A stretch of DNA of 64,000 nt, from the NCBI RefSeq assembly GCF_001411555.2, contig NC_049907.1, positions 3,356,243-3,420,242 on the forward strand, in the 5' to 3' direction. The notes below the pieces were generated by a model. It did not search any database and was not told where the DNA came from. It saw only the letters and a program-made list of their open reading frames with translations. The DNA is from Juglans regia (taxonomy: Eukaryota; Streptophyta; Magnoliopsida; Fagales; Juglandaceae). Positions 59,612 to 64,000 of this stretch are shown in pieces. Every line of letters begins with the position of its first letter. Within the stretch, counting starts at the first letter, position 1. Both the position numbers and the translations under genes were made by a program.

Positions 59612-59622
59612 TGGTATCAGAG
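59612..59622 (+). other. Primer-binding site of the young copia element
   Basis: TGGTATCAGAG directly follows the LTR and complements the 3' end of initiator tRNA-Met. Confidence 0.92.
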
Positions 59623-59656
59623 ATATTATAAGCTCACGCTTTCTATCTCGATCTTT

Positions 59657-60600
59657 ATGACATCTTCTTCTGCTCCCTTCCATTTTCCTAATGTTGCTTA
59701 GCTTGGTACTACCAAGCTCGATGGATCCAACTATCTTAGTTGGAATTCTATCACTGCTCCAGTCCTTCGTACTTATGATTTTATGGGTATCGTTGATGGC
59801 TCCGAACCATGCCCTCCAAAACTTCTATCTACTGACTCTGTTTCAGAGTCTGCAATCAATCCTGCTTATTCCCTTTGGGTTAAGAAGGATCAATTCATCT
59901 TGAATTGGATTAATGCCTCTCTTTCTGAATCTATTCTACCCACTGTCAATGGTCTCCACACTTCTCGTGAAGTCTGGAATTCTCTTGAACTGAAATTTGC
60001 TCTCATTCTCGCTCTCGGATTACTCAACTTAAACGCCAACTACAAACTCTTCATCAAGGGTACAAATCCTGCACTGACCTTGTCACTTTTGCCAAATCTT
60101 TGGCTGCCCAACTTGCTGCTTCTAGTCATCCAATTACTGATGATGACCTTATCTCATTCATTATTGGTGGGCTGACTCCAGTTTTCAACCTTTTTATTAC
60201 ATCTTACTCATTTGCTTCTCGTGATTCAGCACTGTCAATTGCTAATTTCACTGTTGAGTTATTATCCTTTGAACTTTTGCTGGACAACCAATACCAACAG
60301 ATTGCACCCGAACCCAATGTTGCCTATTTCTCGCGCAACAATTCTCAGCCCTCTCATAAAAAGCAGAAACCTCCATACGGTAAACAAATTCATCACAAGC
60401 AATCCTCCTCTCACCAAGGTTTTTCTTCCACTCCACAAGTGTCCCGTAGCTTCTCTCAACAAACTACTGCACCTTTCTCTCCTTGCCAAATCTGTGGAAA
60501 GAGTAGTCACCATGCACTTGACTGCTACCATCGGATGGATTATGCATATCAAGGTCGTCATCCCCCCTGCTCAGCTGGCTGCCATGGTTGCTCAGTCTAA
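59657..60600 (+). pseudogene. copia gag, broken
   Basis: Starts at ATG 59657 (MTSSSAPFHFPNV) but has an in-frame TAG at 59699-59701. It then continues with LDGSNYLSWNS and the DQFILNWINASLSESI phrase of copia gag. A frameshift near 60000 moves the reading into the frame at 60100-60600, ending in a CCHC zinc knuckle (CQICGKSSHHALDC) at 60484-60525. Confidence 0.88.
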
Positions 60601-60853
60601 TTCTCTCTCTGATAATGATGCTTGGTTTGCTGACAATGGAGCTAATGCTCATCTCACCCCTGCTCTTGAGAATCTCACTATTCATGAACCATATACTGGA
60701 AATGAAAACATTGTTGTAGGCAATGTTACAGGTTTGGATAAACACAACACTGGTTCTCTTACTTTACAAACTTCTTCTAACCCTTTCAAGCTTTCTCGTG
60801 TTCTTCATTGTCCCAATGCATTTGCCAATCTTCTTTCCATAAATCAGTTTTAA
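60560..60853 (+). pseudogene. copia protease with altered active site
   Basis: Another frame shift joins gag to a frame with WFADNGANAHLTP. The active site at 60632-60643 reads D-N-G-A where copia proteases have D-S/T-G-A. The domain continues through 'VGNVTGLDKHNTG..LQTSSNPFKLSRVLHCP' type strands to a stop after NLLSINQF. Confidence 0.85.
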
Positions 60854-62100
60854 AAAGATAATTCTTGTTTCTTTATCTTAACCGATTCTTTGTTTTATAT
60901 TAAGGACAAACACACGGGTCGCACTCTACTACAAGGAAGGAGTGAAAGTGGTCTCTATCCTATCCATCCCAACAAAGTTCATAAATCTAATGTTCATACT
61001 GCCATGTTAGGGGTCAAAGCTCCAGTTGATGTATGACATTCCCATCTCGGTCACACCTCTTTTACCACAATTTCAAGTCTTCTGTCCAGTCATAATCTCT
61101 CTCTTATGGGCTCTCATCGTTATTTAGCCGTTTGTCCTTCATGTCAACTTGGAAAGAGCAAACAACTTCTGCTTCAGCAATCTACACGTATCTCCACTGC
61201 TCCACTTCAAATTATCCATTCAGATGTTTGGTGCTCTCCAGTTGTATCTCTGGGTGGATTTTGCTACTATGTCATTTTTGCAGACGGTTTCTCCCGTTAT
61301 ACATGGATGTACCATTTATTTAATAAATCAGATGTCTTTCTATCTTTTGTTAAATTTAAAGCTCTAGTGGAAAAACAGTTCTCCTCCTCTATTAAACAAC
61401 TCCAATCGAATGGTGGTGGGAAGTATGTTTCAAAACAATTCAGTAATTTTTTGGAACTCCATAGTATTTTTCACCGAATTAATTGTCCTTATACTGCCCA
61501 ACAAAATGGACTCGCTGCGCGTAAGCATCGCCACATTATGGAAATGGGTCTCTCCATGCTTGCTTACTCTCATTTACCACAACCATTTTGGGTTGAATCA
61601 TTCCTTACTGTTGTTTACATAATTAACAGCCTTCCCACTCCAATTCTTACTAACTCAAATCATCATCATGAACTCTTTCACAAACAACCAGATTATTCAT
61701 CATTTCAAACATTTGGTCACTTGTGTTTTCCACTGCTTCGTCCCTATAATTCTCACAAATTAATGTACTGGAGCAAACAATGTATTTTTGTTGGTTATGG
61801 CTATCATCATAAAGGCTATCGTTGCCTTGATCCCGTCTCTAACAAAGTTCTTATCACTCGACATTTTGTATTTGCTGAAACTGTGTTTCCAGGTATTTCC
61901 ACTTCTCCAAGTACCACCTTATCTCCTCTTACAAATGCAGCTCGTGTGTCTGTCCTTCTTCCTGCTGAAACTATTCCCATTGAGGTCACCACTACCAGTT
62001 CCAACTCAGGTATTTCTTCATCTCTTGAGAGTATAAATTCTGATTTTCGTGAGCAATCTCCAACCTCTCTTCCTGCAGCTTCCCATAGTTCTATTTCTGA
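60854..62100 (+). pseudogene. copia integrase, with mutated catalytic region
   Basis: The zinc-binding GAG-pre-integrase begins at a TGA (61034-61036) that replaces the Trp expected before HSHLGH, then CPSCQLGKSK. The core has IIHSDVWCSP (first Asp) and LQSNGGGKYVS, where the usual S/T-D-x-G-x-E-Y is altered: the second catalytic Asp is Asn. Then PYTAQQNGLAARKHRHI, in which the usual Glu of the third motif is Ala. The copia block CIFVGYGYHHKGYRCLDP follows. It would therefore be inactive even without stops. Confidence 0.85.
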
Positions 62101-63190
62101 CCTCTCACTAGTCTTACCACCTATTCAACCTCATCGTCATCCAATGATAACACGGTCCCATACAGGTTCTCTTTGTCCTAAAGAATTTCCCGATTATCAA
62201 ATGTTTTATTCTACAAAGCATCCACTTCGTGCTTTGAGCAGTGTAATTCAACCAACTAAACCTACTTACTATTCGCAAGCTTCCACCTCCTCTGAATGGC
62301 GAGCTGCAATGGGTCAAGAGTTTGATGCTCTTATCTCAAATGGTACTTGGACACTATGTCCTAAACCTATTGATTACGACATTGTACGCAATAAGTGAGT
62401 CTATAAAATTAAACGGAAGCCAGATGGTTCTATCGAGCGCTTCAAAGCAAGGCTGGTTGCCAAGGGGTATGATCAACAATGTGGCGTTGATTTTACTGAA
62501 ACGTTTAGCACAGTAGTCAAATCTTCCACTATTCGACTGATCCTTGCTTTGATAGTAAACTTTGACTGGTGCATTCGACATTTAGATGTCTCAAATGCAT
62601 TTTTACATAGATATTTAGATGAGGTTGTTTACATGGAACAACCCCGTGGCTTTGTTGATCCTCAATATCCTCAGCATGTGTGTCATATGCACAAGGCTCT
62701 TTATGGCTTGAAATAGGCACCATGTGCATGGTATTATAGACTCTCTCAAGTTCTCATGGAACTTGGTTTCTCTACATCTGCAGTGGACTCTTCCTTATTT
62801 ATATTATTCCAAAATCATATTATGATTTATGTTCTTGTATACGTGGATGATATTCTTATCACAGGCAACAACACTTCCATTATTTTCTCTGTTATCAAAT
62901 ATTTGCAACAATCCTTTGCCATGAAGGATCTTGGTAATCTTGGTTATTTCTTGGGTATGGAAGCTCATCGGAGTTCAAATGGTTTACACCTACGACAGTC
63001 CAAATATATTTTGGATCTTCTTCATCGAGCGAGTATGATTGGTGCAAAACCGTATGCTGCTCCTTTAGTTAGTGGAACCAAACTCTCTAGTTTTGAGGGG
63101 TCTCCTCTATCTGAGACTGAAACTACTACATATAGACAGCTTGTTGGTGGATTACAGTATTGCACACTTACTCGGCCTGATCTCGCATAC
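62101..63190 (+). pseudogene. copia reverse transcriptase, with stops
   Basis: After the Ser/Pro-rich linker and PKEFPDYQMFYSTKHPL, RT begins near ASTSSEWRAAM. A TGA at 62396-62398 stands in place of the Trp of W-V-Y-K-I-K; then RFKARLVAKGYDQ, VDFTETFSTVVK and LDVSNAFLH. A TAG at 62714-62716 replaces Gln in LK-Q-AP. The catalytic YVDDI is intact (about 62839-62853), followed by FAMKDLGNLGYFLGME. Confidence 0.88.
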
Positions 63191-63780
63191 TCCGTAAATC
63201 AATTGTGCCAATTCATGCACTCTCCCACTACGCACTCAAAATGGTCCTTCGCTATCTTAAAGGAAGTGTTAATCATGGCTTGTTCTACAGCAAAGGAAAG
63301 TTTGAAATCAATATTTACTGTGATTCGGATTGGGCTGGAGATCCTGATAATCGACGCTCAACAACTGGCTATGGTATCTTCTTTGGCTCATGCCTTGTCT
63401 CTTGGTGTGCCAAGAAGCAGTCTGTTGTCTCTCGGTCTAGTACCGTGGCAAAATACCGGGCTCTATCTTATGCTACAGTTGAAGCATACTAGATACACAT
63501 GCTTCTGCAGGAACTCCATCTTCCGTTATCCACTCCACTAACCATATGGTGCAATAATATTGGGGCTATTTCATTGGCCTCTAATCCGATTTGTCATGCT
63601 CGCACTAAACACATCGAAATAAATTTCCATTTCATTAGGGGGGAAAGTGCTCAACAAGGATATTATCATTCGATTTATCTCTACCATAGATCAAATAGTT
63701 GATGTCTTCACAAAAGGCCTTACTGCATCTCATTTCACAACTCTCCGTGACAACCTTTAGGTTATTCCTCCTCCCATCAG
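63191..63780 (+). pseudogene. copia RNase H, broken
   Basis: Frame 63205-63492 has LRYLKGSVNHGLFYSK, IYCDSDWAGDPDNRRSTTGY and SCLVSWCAKKQSVVSRSS, ending in TAG at 63490-63492 where Trp is usual. The rest (63499-63702) has WCNNIGAISLA and HARTKHIEINFHFIR; a frame change then leads to DVFTKGLT. A frameshift at about 63240 separates it from the RT frame. Confidence 0.87.
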
Positions 63781-63792
63781 CTTGCAGGGGGC

Positions 63793-64000
63793 TGTTGGAG
63801 TTAATCCTCATGATTCAGCATGCAAGCCCGAGTCTTCAGCAGATAAAGACCTCCCACAACAGAAGTCTAATATACACCCATATTTAAATTCAAATTCAAA
63901 TATTGTATATAGATAACATCAGTTTAAATAGATATCAGTTCAAATAGATTTAAATTGTAATCGATAACATCTTGTAATCTATATATAACAAACTACATTA
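63793..64000 (+). repeat. 3' LTR of the young copia element (partial)
   Basis: The first 208 bases of the right LTR; the remainder is outside the window. About seven differences from the left LTR, mostly transitions. Confidence 0.95.

Larger units (their letters stand above)
59350..64000 (+). mobile_element. Young Ty1-copia LTR retrotransposon, right LTR cut by window end
   Basis: Plus-strand element with a complete left LTR (59350-59611), primer-binding site TGGTATCAGAG at 59612, then gag, protease, integrase, reverse transcriptase and RNase H in copia order, a purine tract (GCAGGGGGC) and the right LTR from 63793 on. About 4.7 kb within the window. The two LTRs differ at only about seven of the 208 comparable bases (roughly 97% identical), so insertion is recent, but several stops and frameshifts break the polyprotein. 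The lineage within copia was not assigned. Confidence 0.95.

Noticed and set aside
1..64000. Search for conserved plant microRNA precursors and CRISPR-like arrays
   Set aside because: None of the common miRNA core sequences I know was seen, and no regularly spaced direct repeats of CRISPR type occur; not expected in a plant nuclear genome.

Overview
This is a eukaryotic nuclear window, almost certainly from a dicot plant and most likely a woody one. The genes are plant-specific (PPR, LysM receptor kinase, CML41-type calmodulin-like, COR413-like, GATL glycosyltransferase). Introns have GT-AG borders, intergenic DNA is very AT-rich, and there are many MITEs, a LINE relic and two Ty1-copia retrotransposons. 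A Fagales (walnut/pecan-like) origin is my guess from the general style and is not demonstrated.

Layout. 1-9.8 kb: an intronless PPR gene (+) and an intronless LYK4/LYK5-type LysM receptor pseudokinase (-), with MITEs between and after. 9.8-13.5 kb: a doubtful two-exon small ORF (+) and a four-exon COR413-like membrane-protein gene (-), which I rebuilt from splice sites and whose exon phases agree. 13.5-19.3 kb: MITEs, an inverted-repeat block and a decayed LINE with zf-RVT and RNase H remnants. 19.3-19.9 kb: a CML41-like EF-hand gene (-). 20-34 kb: gene-poor, with an old copia element (22951-27791, minus), a purine-rich minisatellite and a decayed transposon-protein relic (minus). 37.2-41.5 kb: a complete 12-exon PQ-loop transporter gene (+, 380 aa) with 21- and 27-nt microexons and a GC-rich TIR element in intron 5. 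41.5-49 kb: gene-free, with MITEs and a small GC-rich hairpin island. 49.2-50.3 kb: a GATL gene (-). 50.3-57.6 kb: gene-free. 57.6-58.9 kb: an RMA-type membrane-anchored RING E3 gene (-) with a 5'UTR intron. 59.35 kb to the end: a second, much younger copia element (+) whose right LTR runs off the window.

The genes are unrelated neighbours, as is normal in a plant genome, and I see no operon-like or clustered pathway. Loosely, the LYK4-like receptor and the CML41-like protein belong to families used in chitin and flagellin immune responses, but they lie 11 kb apart and nothing shows co-regulation.

No clearly new biological system was found. The best second-look items are the altered kinase motifs in the LYK4-like protein, the COR413-like gene with an unusual N-terminus, the G-to-A-biased decay of the young copia element, the long-hairpin MITE family, and the inverted-repeat island near 45.1-45.5 kb.
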